From Kineococcus mangrovi (GTDB lineage Bacteria; Actinomycetota; Actinomycetes; Actinomycetales; Kineococcaceae), in the NCBI RefSeq assembly GCF_041320705.1, contig NZ_JBGGTQ010000012.1:1-64000 (forward strand): DNA of 64,000 bases. The letters are read 5' to 3'. This document shows, in pieces, positions 1 through 7,498 of the stretch. Each line of letters opens with the position of its first letter. The stretch's first letter is position 1. Position numbers and translations under genes: made by a program. The notes beneath the pieces were generated by a model. That model was given only the letters and a program-made list of their open reading frames with translations, made no database searches and was not told where the DNA came from.

Positions 1-163
1 GTTCACCGGCCGCGCGGGGCCCGACGACGACCACCCCCGTCGGTGGTCGGCCGTGGGGTTGCGACGCGGCCCCGCTCGACGCCCCCACGGCCCCGCGCCA
101 GAGTGGTCCTGCACGGTCGGTCACGACGGGCAGGCCGACAGTGACGTCGGTCGAGGTCGGGGT
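1..163. other. Leading region without a recognisable gene
   Basis: No open frame here has convincing domain content or a plausible ribosome-binding site. It is best read as the upstream region of the chemotaxis operon, perhaps with the tail of an unseen gene. Confidence 0.4.
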
Positions 164-190
164 TCAAGGTTGCGGGCCAGACGCCGATGA
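164..190 (+). promoter_or_regulatory. Sigma-28 (FliA/WhiG-type) promoter of the chemotaxis operon
   Basis: TCAAGGTT (164-171) is followed by exactly 11 bases and then GCCGATGA (183-190). This fits the flagellar sigma factor consensus TAAAGTTT-N11-GCCGATAA, with the full GCCGAT core and correct spacing. Transcription would begin near 197, about 65 bases before the cheB start. A flagellar sigma promoter is expected for chemotaxis genes, so context supports the call. Confidence 0.7.
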
Positions 191-262
191 ACAGGGAGTC
201 ACCCGCTCCCGGGTGGTGCCCCACGGCGCGGCGCGCCGGCAGCGAGGAAGGTCAGGTGCGAC

Positions 263-1477
263 GTGGGCCCACGCATCAAGGTGCTCACGGTGGACGACTC
301 CGTGGTCGTCCGCCGGATCGTCACCGACGTGCTGGCCTCCGACCCGGCCATCGAGGTCGTCGGAACGGCTCCCAACGGCAAGATCGCGCTCGAGAAGATC
401 GTCCAGCTCAAGCCCGACGTGGTGACGCTGGACATCGAGATGCCCGTCATGGACGGGCTGGAGGCGATCAAGGAGATCCGCAGGATCGACCGGAAGCTGC
501 CGGTCATCATGTTCTCCACGCTCACCGAGCGCGGCGCCACCGCGACCCTGGAGGCCCTGTCCTCGGGTGCCTCCGACTACGTGACGAAACCGGCGAACGT
601 CGGGTCGGTCCAGGAGTCCATGGACTCCGTGCGCGAGCAGCTCATCCCCAAGATCAAGGCGCTCGTGCCGGGTCTGGCCGCCGCGGCCGCCCCCGCGGCA
701 CCCCTGGTCCCGGCGCGAGCCGCGACCCCCGTCACGACCCGCGCCCGCACCTCGGCCGCCAAGTCCCCCCGCGCCCTCGTCATCGGCTCCTCCACCGGAG
801 GGCCCGAGGCCCTGTCGGCGGTGCTGGCCAAGCTGCCGGCCGGGCTCGGCGTCCCCGTGCTCGTCACCCAGCACATGCCGCCGGTGTTCACCCGGCTCTA
901 CGCCCAGCGCCTGGACAAGTCCTCCGCCCTGCGCGTCGTCGAGGCCGCCGACGGTGACGCCGTCGTCGCGGGCACCGTCTACGTCGCGCCGGGCGACTTC
1001 CACATGCAGGTCGTCCGCCGCGGGCCGCAGATGGTGATCGCGTTGAACCAGGGACCTGCCGAGAACTTCTGCCGACCCGCCGTCGACGTGATGGTGCGTT
1101 CGGCGGTCGCCGCCTACGGCGGTGAACTGCTGGCCGTGATCCTCACGGGCATGGGGTCGGACGGCAAGCTCGGCTGCAAGGCCGTGGCCACCGCCGGTGG
1201 GCAGGTCCTGGCCCAGGACGAAGCCACCTCGGTCGTCTGGGGCATGCCTGGCGCCGTGGCCCGTGAGGGGATCGCCGACGAGGTCCTGCCCCTGGGGTCC
1301 ATCGCCGAGGCGATCCAGCGCCGGCTCGGCCCTGCCCGGTCGGTGTCCGCACCACCGGCGGCGCCGAGAGCCACCACCAGCACCACCAGTACCCGCACCA
1401 GTTCCCTCCCGCCGGCTCGACCGCCGGCGTTCCGTCCGGCCGCCCCCGCGGCCCGTCCCTCCCAAGGCAGGTGGTGA
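263..1477 (+). CDS. cheB: Chemotaxis protein-glutamate methylesterase CheB
   Basis: CheB removes methyl groups from (and deamidates) chemoreceptors in the adaptation arm of chemotaxis. The 404 residues hold an N-terminal receiver (acidic DD at 11-12, phospho-acceptor Asp57 in the LDIEMP motif) and a C-terminal methylesterase domain. The triad is visible as Ser177 (GSSTGG), His204 (TQHMPP) and Asp300 (GMGSDG). An Ala/Pro-rich linker separates the domains, and a Pro/Ser/Thr-rich tail of about 45 residues is longer than usual. The start is a GTG with an AGGAAGG stretch about a dozen bases upstream. The stop lies one base before the cheR ATG, so the pair is probably translationally coupled. Confidence 0.96.
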   Translation: MGPRIKVLTVDDSVVVRRIVTDVLASDPAIEVVGTAPNGKIALEKIVQLKPDVVTLDIEMPVMDGLEAIKEIRRIDRKLPVIMFSTLTERGATATLEALSSGASDYVTKPANVGSVQESMDSVREQLIPKIKALVPGLAAAAAPAAPLVPARAATPVTTRARTSAAKSPRALVIGSSTGGPEALSAVLAKLPAGLGVPVLVTQHMPPVFTRLYAQRLDKSSALRVVEAADGDAVVAGTVYVAPGDFHMQVVRRGPQMVIALNQGPAENFCRPAVDVMVRSAVAAYGGELLAVILTGMGSDGKLGCKAVATAGGQVLAQDEATSVVWGMPGAVAREGIADEVLPLGSIAEAIQRRLGPARSVSAPPAAPRATTSTTSTRTSSLPPARPPAFRPAAPAARPSQGRW

Positions 1478-1478
1478 C

Positions 1479-2309
1479 ATGGCACTCACGACCACAGCCT
1501 TCGACTGGGTCTGCACCCTCGTGCGCAAGGAGAGTGCGATCGTCCTCGAGAAGGGCAAGGAGTACCTCGTCGAGTCCAGGCTCGTGCCGCTGGCACGAGC
1601 CGCGGGTGCGAGCGACGTCTCGGCCTACGTCGACGGCATCCGCCTGCGCCCGGACCGCCGGGCGCAGACCGCGATCGTCGAGGCGCTGACCACGAACGAG
1701 ACCTCGTGGTTCCGCGACGGCGCCCCGTTCACCGCGTTCTCGACGTCGGTGGTGCCCGCGCTGAAGCAGGCGCGGGCGACGACCCGTTCGCTGCGCATCT
1801 GGTCCGCGGCCAGCTCCACCGGCCAGGAGGCCTACAGCCTGGCGATCTCGCTGCAGGACAGCTTGATCGCCGAAGGGTGGCGGGCTGAGATCATCGGCAC
1901 CGACCTGTCCAGCGAGGTGCTGGAGAAGGCCAAGGCCGGTCGGTACTCGCAGTTGGAGATGAACCGCGGGCTGCCGGCCCCGATGCTCGTGCGCCACTTC
2001 ACGCGCGTCGGGACGCAGTGGCAGGTGAACGACGACATCAAGCGGATGGTGCGCTTCCAGCAGCTGAACCTCACGAGCTCGTACGCGGCCCTGGGCCAGT
2101 TCGACGTGGTGTTCCTGCGGAACGTGCTCATCTACTTCGACCTGGAGACCAAGCGCGACATCCTGTCCCGCGTGCGCAAGGTCCTCAAGCCCGGGGGGTA
2201 CATGTTCCTCGGGGGTGCAGAAACGACGCTGGGCGTCGACGAGAACTGGGACCGCGAACTCATCGGACGGGTTTCGGTCCACCGTCCCAAGAACGGAGGT
2301 CAGGCATGA
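1479..2309 (+). CDS. cheR: Chemotaxis receptor methyltransferase CheR
   Basis: CheR transfers methyl groups from S-adenosylmethionine to receptor glutamates and opposes CheB. The 276-residue length is normal. Visible features are an N-terminal helical domain, NETSWFRD (the NxTxFFR family motif), the SAM-binding AASSTGQEAYS, the acidic GTDLS that contacts SAM, and FLRNVLIYFD near the C-terminus. The ATG is one base after the cheB stop, with AAGGCAGG as ribosome-binding site. Its last codons overlap the next gene by four bases (ATGA). No TPR or other extra domain is present. Confidence 0.96.
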   Translation: MALTTTAFDWVCTLVRKESAIVLEKGKEYLVESRLVPLARAAGASDVSAYVDGIRLRPDRRAQTAIVEALTTNETSWFRDGAPFTAFSTSVVPALKQARATTRSLRIWSAASSTGQEAYSLAISLQDSLIAEGWRAEIIGTDLSSEVLEKAKAGRYSQLEMNRGLPAPMLVRHFTRVGTQWQVNDDIKRMVRFQQLNLTSSYAALGQFDVVFLRNVLIYFDLETKRDILSRVRKVLKPGGYMFLGGAETTLGVDENWDRELIGRVSVHRPKNGGQA

Positions 2310-2689
2310 AGGCTCTGGTGGTGGATGACTCCCGCGCCATGCGGAAGATCATCGCTGGTGCGCTGCGCAAGCTCGGGTACGAGACGATCGAGGCGGCCGA
2401 CGGCGCCGAGGCGTTGAAGGCCCTCGAGTCGGGCCCGCTGCCCGACCTCGCGACGGTCGACTGGAACATGCCGGTGATGGACGGTCTGACGTTCGTCACC
2501 CAGGTCCGGGCGAACCGCGACTACCGCGCGCTCACGCTCATGATGGTGACGACGGAGGCCGAGCACGGGCAGATCGTCCGGGCGCTGGCCGCCGGTGCGC
2601 ACGAGTACCTCATCAAGCCGTTCACGGTCGAGTCGCTGGAGGAGAAGCTCTCCCTGCTCGGCCTGCTCCCGGAAGGGGTCCAGGCATGA
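2306..2689 (+). CDS. cheY: Single-domain response regulator, CheY-like
   Basis: A 127-residue stand-alone receiver that would carry the phosphoryl signal from CheA to the flagellar switch. Visible residues are the acidic pair Asp7-Asp8, phospho-acceptor Asp52 in VDWNMPVMDG, the TT switch residues in MMVTTEAE and the Lys of YLIKPF. The ATG overlaps the cheR stop and its own stop overlaps the next gene, so the operon is tightly coupled. No DNA-binding domain is present. Which of the two receivers in this operon binds the flagellar switch cannot be decided from sequence; this one is the simpler CheY. Confidence 0.92.
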   Translation: MKALVVDDSRAMRKIIAGALRKLGYETIEAADGAEALKALESGPLPDLATVDWNMPVMDGLTFVTQVRANRDYRALTLMMVTTEAEHGQIVRALAAGAHEYLIKPFTVESLEEKLSLLGLLPEGVQA

Positions 2690-3192
2690 CCGAACTGGTG
2701 GAGGAGTTCTACGACGAACCCACCGACTACGTCGAGGACGAGGCCCTGGGCCAGATCGTCGACGCGATGTGGGCGTCGTACTTCGCGCACACCGAGTTCC
2801 TGCTGCCGTCGTTCGAGCAGCACGACATCGAGGGCGACATCCTCGCCGCCTCGGTGACGATCTCCGGGGCCCGCCCCGGCATCGTGACCGTCAGCGTCGA
2901 GCGCACCCTCGGCCTGCCGCTGGCCGCCGCCCTCCTGCAGGACGACGGCGAGCTGACCGACGAGGACGTCTACGACTCCCTCGGTGAGGTCGCCAACATC
3001 GTCGGCGGCAACATCAAGGCCCTCGTCCCCGACGCGGGTCCCCTGGGCCTGCCCGTCGTCTCCACCGCCAAGCCGTTGCACGGCGCCTCCGACCGCCTCG
3101 CCGCCCGGCTCGACGCCAACTGGCAGGGTCAGTGGCTGACGTTCGAGGTGTGGCTGGCCGGCGGCAACGGCTCCGAGAACGCGGGGGTGTGA
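2686..3192 (+). CDS. CheX-like chemotaxis phosphatase-domain protein
   Basis: A 168-residue protein with the CheX/CheC-family signature. The helix DSLGEVANIVGGNIKAL (about residues 97-113) carries the ExxN pair used by this family to dephosphorylate CheY-P, followed by the GGN turn. The N-terminal 25 residues are very acidic. It starts within the stop of the upstream receiver gene (ATGA), as expected for a phosphatase acting on that receiver. It has one ExxN helix, like CheX and unlike the two of CheC. Phosphatase activity is inferred from the motif and context. Confidence 0.82.
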   Translation: MTELVEEFYDEPTDYVEDEALGQIVDAMWASYFAHTEFLLPSFEQHDIEGDILAASVTISGARPGIVTVSVERTLGLPLAAALLQDDGELTDEDVYDSLGEVANIVGGNIKALVPDAGPLGLPVVSTAKPLHGASDRLAARLDANWQGQWLTFEVWLAGGNGSENAGV

Positions 3193-3196
3193 GGAC

Positions 3197-4093
3197 GTGA
3201 AGGCCCTGGTGGTCGACGACAGCCGCGTCATGCGGCAGATCGTCATCCGCACGCTTCGTCAGGCCGGGTACGACTGGGTCGAGGTGGTCCAGGCGGAGAA
3301 CGGCAAGGAGGGGTTCGACGCCGTCCGCAAGGAGAACCCGGACATCGTCCTCTCGGACTGGAACATGCCGGAGGCCAGCGGCATCGAGATGCTGCAGAAC
3401 CTGCGCGGTTCGGGTCTCGACGTGCCGTTCGGCTTCGTGACGTCGGAGGGTTCGGAGGAGATGCGGGAGAAGGCGGCGGCTGCCGGCGCCCTGTTCCTCA
3501 TCGCCAAGCCCTTCACCCCCGAGGCGTTCGCGGCGGCCCTGGCCCCGGTCCTCGGTGGTGACGCCGGTTCCGGCGCCGTCGAGACGTCGGTGGCGCAGGG
3601 TGAGGTCAAGTTCGAGGTCAACCCGCTGCCGTCGAACCTGGCGATCCGCAACCTGCTCTCGGACCTGCTCAACCGCGACGTCGACCTCTCCGACGGCCGC
3701 CCGCTGACCGTCGGCGGGAACCCCGGTTCCCTCGTCGGGCTCTACGTCGACGACCACCTGAAGTCCAAGGCCGTCGTGGTCTTCGACTTCGCGCTGGCCG
3801 CGCACGCCGGTGCCGCGATCGGCCTGCTGCCCCCCGGGGCCAGCGAGGCCGCGATCGAGGACAAGGAGCTGCCGGAGAACCTCGCCGTGAACTCGCGCGA
3901 GGTGCTCAACATCATGGCGTCCCTGTTCAACGTGGAGGGTGCAGCCCACCTGAAGCTGTACGCGTCCTACGTGCCCGGCGAGGCCCTGCGCCCCGACGTG
4001 GCCGACTGGGCGACCCGGACGGGCAGCCGCCTGGACCTCGCGGTCTCGGTGGCCCGCTACGGCAAGGGTGCGCTCAGCATCGTCACGTTCTGA
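3197..4093 (+). CDS. Response regulator fused to a CheX/CheC-like domain
   Basis: A 298-residue protein. Residues 1-120 form a receiver closely resembling the CheY encoded just upstream (MKALVVDDSR start, Asp54 in LSDWNMPEASG, Lys in LIAKPF). Residues 135-298 form a second domain with an ExxN helix (NSREVLNIMASLFN) reminiscent of CheC/CheX/FliN-fold phosphatases. A receiver joined to a phosphatase-like domain could be a phosphate sink or an input-controlled phosphatase. The GTG start is five bases after the preceding stop. This is the last gene of the operon. Confidence 0.8.
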   Translation: MKALVVDDSRVMRQIVIRTLRQAGYDWVEVVQAENGKEGFDAVRKENPDIVLSDWNMPEASGIEMLQNLRGSGLDVPFGFVTSEGSEEMREKAAAAGALFLIAKPFTPEAFAAALAPVLGGDAGSGAVETSVAQGEVKFEVNPLPSNLAIRNLLSDLLNRDVDLSDGRPLTVGGNPGSLVGLYVDDHLKSKAVVVFDFALAAHAGAAIGLLPPGASEAAIEDKELPENLAVNSREVLNIMASLFNVEGAAHLKLYASYVPGEALRPDVADWATRTGSRLDLAVSVARYGKGALSIVTF

Positions 4094-4108
4094 CGCGCAC
4101 GACCCCGG

Positions 4109-4136
4109 AACCCCTCGCCCCCGCGGGCGGGGGGTT
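4109..4136. terminator. GC-rich terminator hairpin after the chemotaxis operon
   Basis: The arms AACCCC and GGGGTT enclose a further GC-rich stem with the G/C run. The hairpin lies 16 bases past the last chemotaxis stop and before the convergent EAL gene, so it could serve both strands. There is no long U tract, which is normal for GC-rich actinobacteria. Confidence 0.65.
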
Positions 4137-4158
4137 CTCGTCGTGCCCGGGGTCCGCC

Positions 4159-5274
4159 TCAGCCGGTGACGACGGCCGTCGTCGCCCCCGGACCGCCGCC
4201 CCCGAAGGGGTCCGCGCTCGGCCGGCCCAGCAGGTACCCCTGCCCGCAGCCGACGCCGAGCTCCCCGAGCACGCTCAGCTCGTCGGGCCGCTCGACGCCC
4301 TCGGCCACGATCGTCGACCCCAGTTCGGAGGCGAAACCGACCAGGGCCCGGGCCACGGCCCGGCGGGCGGGGTCGGTGTCGATGCCGCGGACGAACGCGA
4401 TGTCGAGCTTGACGATGTCCGGCGACAGGTGCAGGACGTGCTGCAGGCTGGCGAACCCGGCCCCCGCGTCGTCGACGGCGATGCGCACCCCGTGCCGGCG
4501 CAGCCGCGCGGTCGCCTCGGTGAGCGCGTCGTAGTCCGCGACGGGGTCGTGCTCGGTGATCTCCACGACGAGCCGGTCCGGTGCCCCCACCAGCAGCAGG
4601 TCGTGGGTCGCGGGGTCCAGCAGCGCCTCGGCGGAGGCGTTCACGCTGAGGTACGTCCCGGCCGGCATGACCCCCCGCAGCGGCAGGGCCGAGGCGATGG
4701 CGGCCTGCTCCAGCCGGACGCCGATGCCGCAGGTGCGGGCGTCGGTGAAGACCTGCTCGGGGCAGCGCGGTGAACCTCCCGGCCCGGTGAACCGGCTGAG
4801 CGCCTCCGCGCCCACCGTCGTCCCGGTGCGCAGGTCGACGATCGGCTGCAGGACGGTGGTGCGGCCCGCACCGGCGACGAGCGCGTCCAGGGAGGCCAGG
4901 CGGTCGTCCCGTTCGGCGCGGCGGCGGTCCCGGTGGTGCAGGACCCCGGCCAGCAGCGCCGCCACGACGTGCAGGGCCTCCAGCTGGCGGGAGGCGAGGT
5001 CGTCCTCCGCGGCGGGCCCGACCCCCACCAGCCGTCCGCCGGTGACCCCGTCGGGGCGCACGACGTCGACGGCCAGCGGGGTGCGGGCGAGGTCGGTCTC
5101 GGCCAGCAGCCGGACGGTGGCGCGCGGGTCCAGGACGCTGCTGGTCTGCTCGACGTGGTGCGCGGTGGTGGGGGTGGGTCTCGTGAGGGCCGCGACGGGT
5201 GTCCCGAAGACGTCCCTGGCGAGGTCCAGGAGCTGGGCGACGGCGTCGGCGTCGTCCTGCCCGTCACCTCGCAC
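4159..5274 (-). CDS. EAL-domain c-di-GMP phosphodiesterase with GAF-like N-terminus
   Basis: A 371-residue soluble protein predicted to hydrolyse c-di-GMP. The N-terminal ~120 residues look like a GAF-type sensor; the rest is an EAL domain. Conserved catalytic positions are seen in GAEAL, SVNAS, EITE, KLDIAF, AEGVE and QGYLLGRP. The loop-6 motif is DDAGAGFAS rather than DDFGTGYS, which may reduce activity or dimer control. The GTG at 5274 is chosen because GGGAGGG sits about seven bases upstream; longer frames begin with low-complexity translation. It is convergent with the chemotaxis operon. Confidence 0.85.
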   Translation of the reverse strand: MRGDGQDDADAVAQLLDLARDVFGTPVAALTRPTPTTAHHVEQTSSVLDPRATVRLLAETDLARTPLAVDVVRPDGVTGGRLVGVGPAAEDDLASRQLEALHVVAALLAGVLHHRDRRRAERDDRLASLDALVAGAGRTTVLQPIVDLRTGTTVGAEALSRFTGPGGSPRCPEQVFTDARTCGIGVRLEQAAIASALPLRGVMPAGTYLSVNASAEALLDPATHDLLLVGAPDRLVVEITEHDPVADYDALTEATARLRRHGVRIAVDDAGAGFASLQHVLHLSPDIVKLDIAFVRGIDTDPARRAVARALVGFASELGSTIVAEGVERPDELSVLGELGVGCGQGYLLGRPSADPFGGGGPGATTAVVTG

Positions 5275-5499
5275 CGGTGGCCCTCCCGCGGACGTGCCGT
5301 CTGTCGTTCGTCGAGTCGTGGGTGACCGCACCACCCGACGGGCGCACCGTGCGGGAACGGGGCGCCCTCCTCGTGACCCGCCGTCCGCTCGACCCTCGCA
5401 GAAGGGTGCCGTCCGCACAATCACGACGAGGTCACAGTCACCGTCGGTCACTCCCCGCAGTCGGCGTCGCCGTGCCCCGGTCTGCGCCGCGGCGCTGCG

Positions 5500-6297
5500 T
5501 CAGCGATGCCCGCTCGGGCCGTGCCGGCGCATCCGCAGCACCGCGACCATCGCCTCGCGGATGATCGCCCTCGACATCTTCGACGTCCCGTGCGTGCGCT
5601 CGGTGAACAGGATCGGCACCTCGCGCACGGTCGCGCCCCGCTGCAGCGCGGCCAGCGTCGTCTGGATCTGGAACGCGTACCCCGCGGCCGTCAGCTGCGA
5701 CAGGTCCAGGGAGCGCAGCAGGTCGGCGCGCCACGCCTTGAACCCACCGGTCAGGTCGGCGACGGGCGCCCGCAGCAGGACGCGGGCGTAGACGTTCGCC
5801 CCGCGCGAGAGCGCCTTGCGGTACCAGGGCCAGGCGTCGTCGAGCGCGCCGCCCGGCACGTACCGCGCGCCGAGGACGAGGTCGGCGCCCGCGGCGATCT
5901 CGGCGGTCATCCGCTCCAGCGCCTCCACCGGGTGCGAGCCGTCGGCGTCCATCTGCACGACGACGTCGTGCTCGCCGGCGGCGAGGGCGTGCGCGAAACC
6001 GGCGCGGTAGGCGGCGCCGAGGCCGTCCTTCGTCGTGCGGGTCAGCAACCGCACGCGCCCCTGCGGGTACCGCGCCGCGACCTGCTCCACCAGGGCGCCG
6101 GTGCCGTCGGGGGAGGAGTCGTCGACGACCAGGACGTCCGGGGCGAGCGCGGAACCCAGGATGCGCTCGAGCATGCCGGTGATGTTGTCGGCCTCGTCGT
6201 ACGTGGGCAGGACGACGACGCAGCGCAGGGCTTCGGCCAACGGGAACTCGCTCGGGTGATCGGCGGACGGGTCGCCCGACGCTACCCCACCTCCCAC
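5500..6297 (-). CDS. Polyprenol-phosphate mannosyltransferase-type glycosyltransferase (GT2)
   Basis: A family 2 glycosyltransferase of the dolichol-phosphate-mannose synthase (Ppm1/DPM1) type, which charges polyprenyl phosphate with mannose for use by GT-C membrane enzymes. Diagnostic stretches are VVLPTYDEADN, VVDDSSPDGT, the metal-binding QMDADGSHP, and the late motifs GGFKAW and ERTHGTSKM. No C-terminal membrane segments are present, so it is the short catalytic form. The N-terminus is uncertain: the conserved domain begins about 20 residues after the chosen GTG. A GT-C enzyme at 30597-31949 could be a downstream user. Confidence 0.85.
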   Translation of the reverse strand: MGGGVASGDPSADHPSEFPLAEALRCVVVLPTYDEADNITGMLERILGSALAPDVLVVDDSSPDGTGALVEQVAARYPQGRVRLLTRTTKDGLGAAYRAGFAHALAAGEHDVVVQMDADGSHPVEALERMTAEIAAGADLVLGARYVPGGALDDAWPWYRKALSRGANVYARVLLRAPVADLTGGFKAWRADLLRSLDLSQLTAAGYAFQIQTTLAALQRGATVREVPILFTERTHGTSKMSRAIIREAMVAVLRMRRHGPSGHR

Positions 6298-6565
6298 CCC
6301 CTCCGTCCCGGCCGGACACCGGGTCCGGCGTGTCCGCCCGCCGGTCCCGGGGTCGTGTCGGACCAGTGCGGCACGATCGGCCCCGTGCGGACGACCGGTG
6401 CGCAGGCTGCTGCGGAGGAGGTCGCGTGATCGAGCACCCCGGCTCGGAGCGACGGCCCGCCCCGGTCCCGACCTGTCCACCGGCACCCCGCGCGTCGCGC
6501 AGGAGGTGGTGTCGCCGTCGCCTCGACACCGTGCTCGCGCGGGTCGCCGCACCGCAGGAGGCCTG

Positions 6566-6889
6566 ATGGGGCTGGAGGAGCTGCCGCCCGCCGTGCTCGG
6601 CGAGTGGTTCACCGAGGAGAAGCGGCTCCTCGCCCAGCGCGTGCTGCGCGCGGAGTACGAGCGGGGCCGCAGCCTCGCCCAGATCGCCCTCGACAGCGGC
6701 TACAGCGTCACCCGCGTGCGCAAGCTGCTGCTGCGCGAGGGCGTCGAGCTGCGCTCGCGGGCGGGCAAGCCGGTCCAGGAGCACGGAGCAGCTGGCAGAC
6801 TGTCCCTGCGCCCGGGCCACCCGCAGGAGGCCGGCGCGGCCGGGAGGGCTGGCCGAGTGGTTGAAGGCGGCGGTCTTGAAAACCGCTAG
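6566..6889 (+). CDS. Small helix-turn-helix protein overlapping a tRNA gene
   Basis: A 107-residue basic protein with a helix-turn-helix-like segment (SLAQIALDSGYSVTRVRKLL, about residues 36-55) resembling resolvase- or sigma-4-type HTH units. The ATG has GCAGGAGG a few bases upstream. The frame stays open past 6843, so the last 15 residues are encoded by the 5' half of the tRNA-Ser gene, ending in its anticodon stem at 6889. The regulator role is inferred; no effector domain is visible. The overlap may mean the C-terminus is unimportant or that expression is tied to tRNA transcription. Confidence 0.6.
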   Translation: MGLEELPPAVLGEWFTEEKRLLAQRVLRAEYERGRSLAQIALDSGYSVTRVRKLLLREGVELRSRAGKPVQEHGAAGRLSLRPGHPQEAGAAGRAGRVVEGGGLENR

Positions 6890-6938
6890 GGAGGTACCCA
6901 CTCCTTCCTCATGGGTTCGAATCCCATGCCCTCCGCCA
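6843..6938 (+). tRNA. tRNA-Ser (anticodon TGA)
   Basis: The acceptor arms GGAGGGC (6843-6849) and GCCCTCC (6928-6934) pair fully, followed by discriminator G and encoded CCA. The anticodon loop CTTGAAA gives TGA. A long variable arm, characteristic of serine tRNA, precedes the T loop GGTTCGAATCC. Total length of 96 including CCA fits tRNA-Ser. Its 5' half overlaps the end of the small HTH gene. Confidence 0.97.
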
Positions 6939-6993
6939 CCGCCGGACGCCCGGTCCGGGACGTGAGGACGCAGCGACGGCGAGGAGCAGGACG

Positions 6994-7395
6994 ATGAGCG
7001 CGGTCGTGGGGCCCGAGATGACCCCGCAGCGGCGGGCGACGGCGCTGCGCGCCTTCCAGACGCTGCCCCGGGAGGACCGCCAGGACGCGATCGCCCTGGC
7101 CCGCTGGGGCCGGCGCCACCCCGACGAGCGCGTCGCCGCCGTCGCCTGGTGGTACGCCGCCGCCGTCCTGCAACCGCGCTGGTACAACCGGGTGCCGCTC
7201 CTGGTGCCCGTCCTGGTCGTCCTTGCGCTGCTCGCCGCGGCTCTCCTGGCGAACTCCTGGCCGCTGGCGCTCCTCGGTCTCGTCGTGCTCCTGCTCTCGG
7301 CCGCCCTCGTGCGCCAGCGCCTGACGACCGCGCCGCTGCTCGGCCTCATGCGCCCGCCGAGCGCCGCCGACGTGCCCGCGGACCCCCAGGGCTGA
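6994..7395 (+). CDS. Small two-helix membrane protein of unknown function
   Basis: A 133-residue protein with a soluble, Arg-rich N-terminal part (about 60 residues containing ALPREDRQ-like and WGRRHPDE segments), two hydrophobic helices near residues 68-105 and a short polar tail. The ATG follows a GAGGAGCAGG ribosome-binding site. No catalytic motif is seen and I do not recognise the family. It follows the tRNA and precedes a membrane diguanylate cyclase; no functional link is evident. Confidence 0.7.
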   Translation: MSAVVGPEMTPQRRATALRAFQTLPREDRQDAIALARWGRRHPDERVAAVAWWYAAAVLQPRWYNRVPLLVPVLVVLALLAAALLANSWPLALLGLVVLLLSAALVRQRLTTAPLLGLMRPPSAADVPADPQG

Positions 7396-7498
7396 GACCG
7401 GCAGCGACGGCCTGCGCTCACCGCCGGACGGGTGACTGCGCGCTGTTGCACCCTCGTGGCCGATCCAGTCCCGGTGCCCGCGGGACGATCCACAGCAG

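Noticed and set aside
7420-7480. Second sigma-28 promoter before the membrane GGDEF gene
   Set aside because: A GCCGATCC is present with GCGCTGTT at the right distance, but the -35 box matches the consensus poorly, so it is not called.
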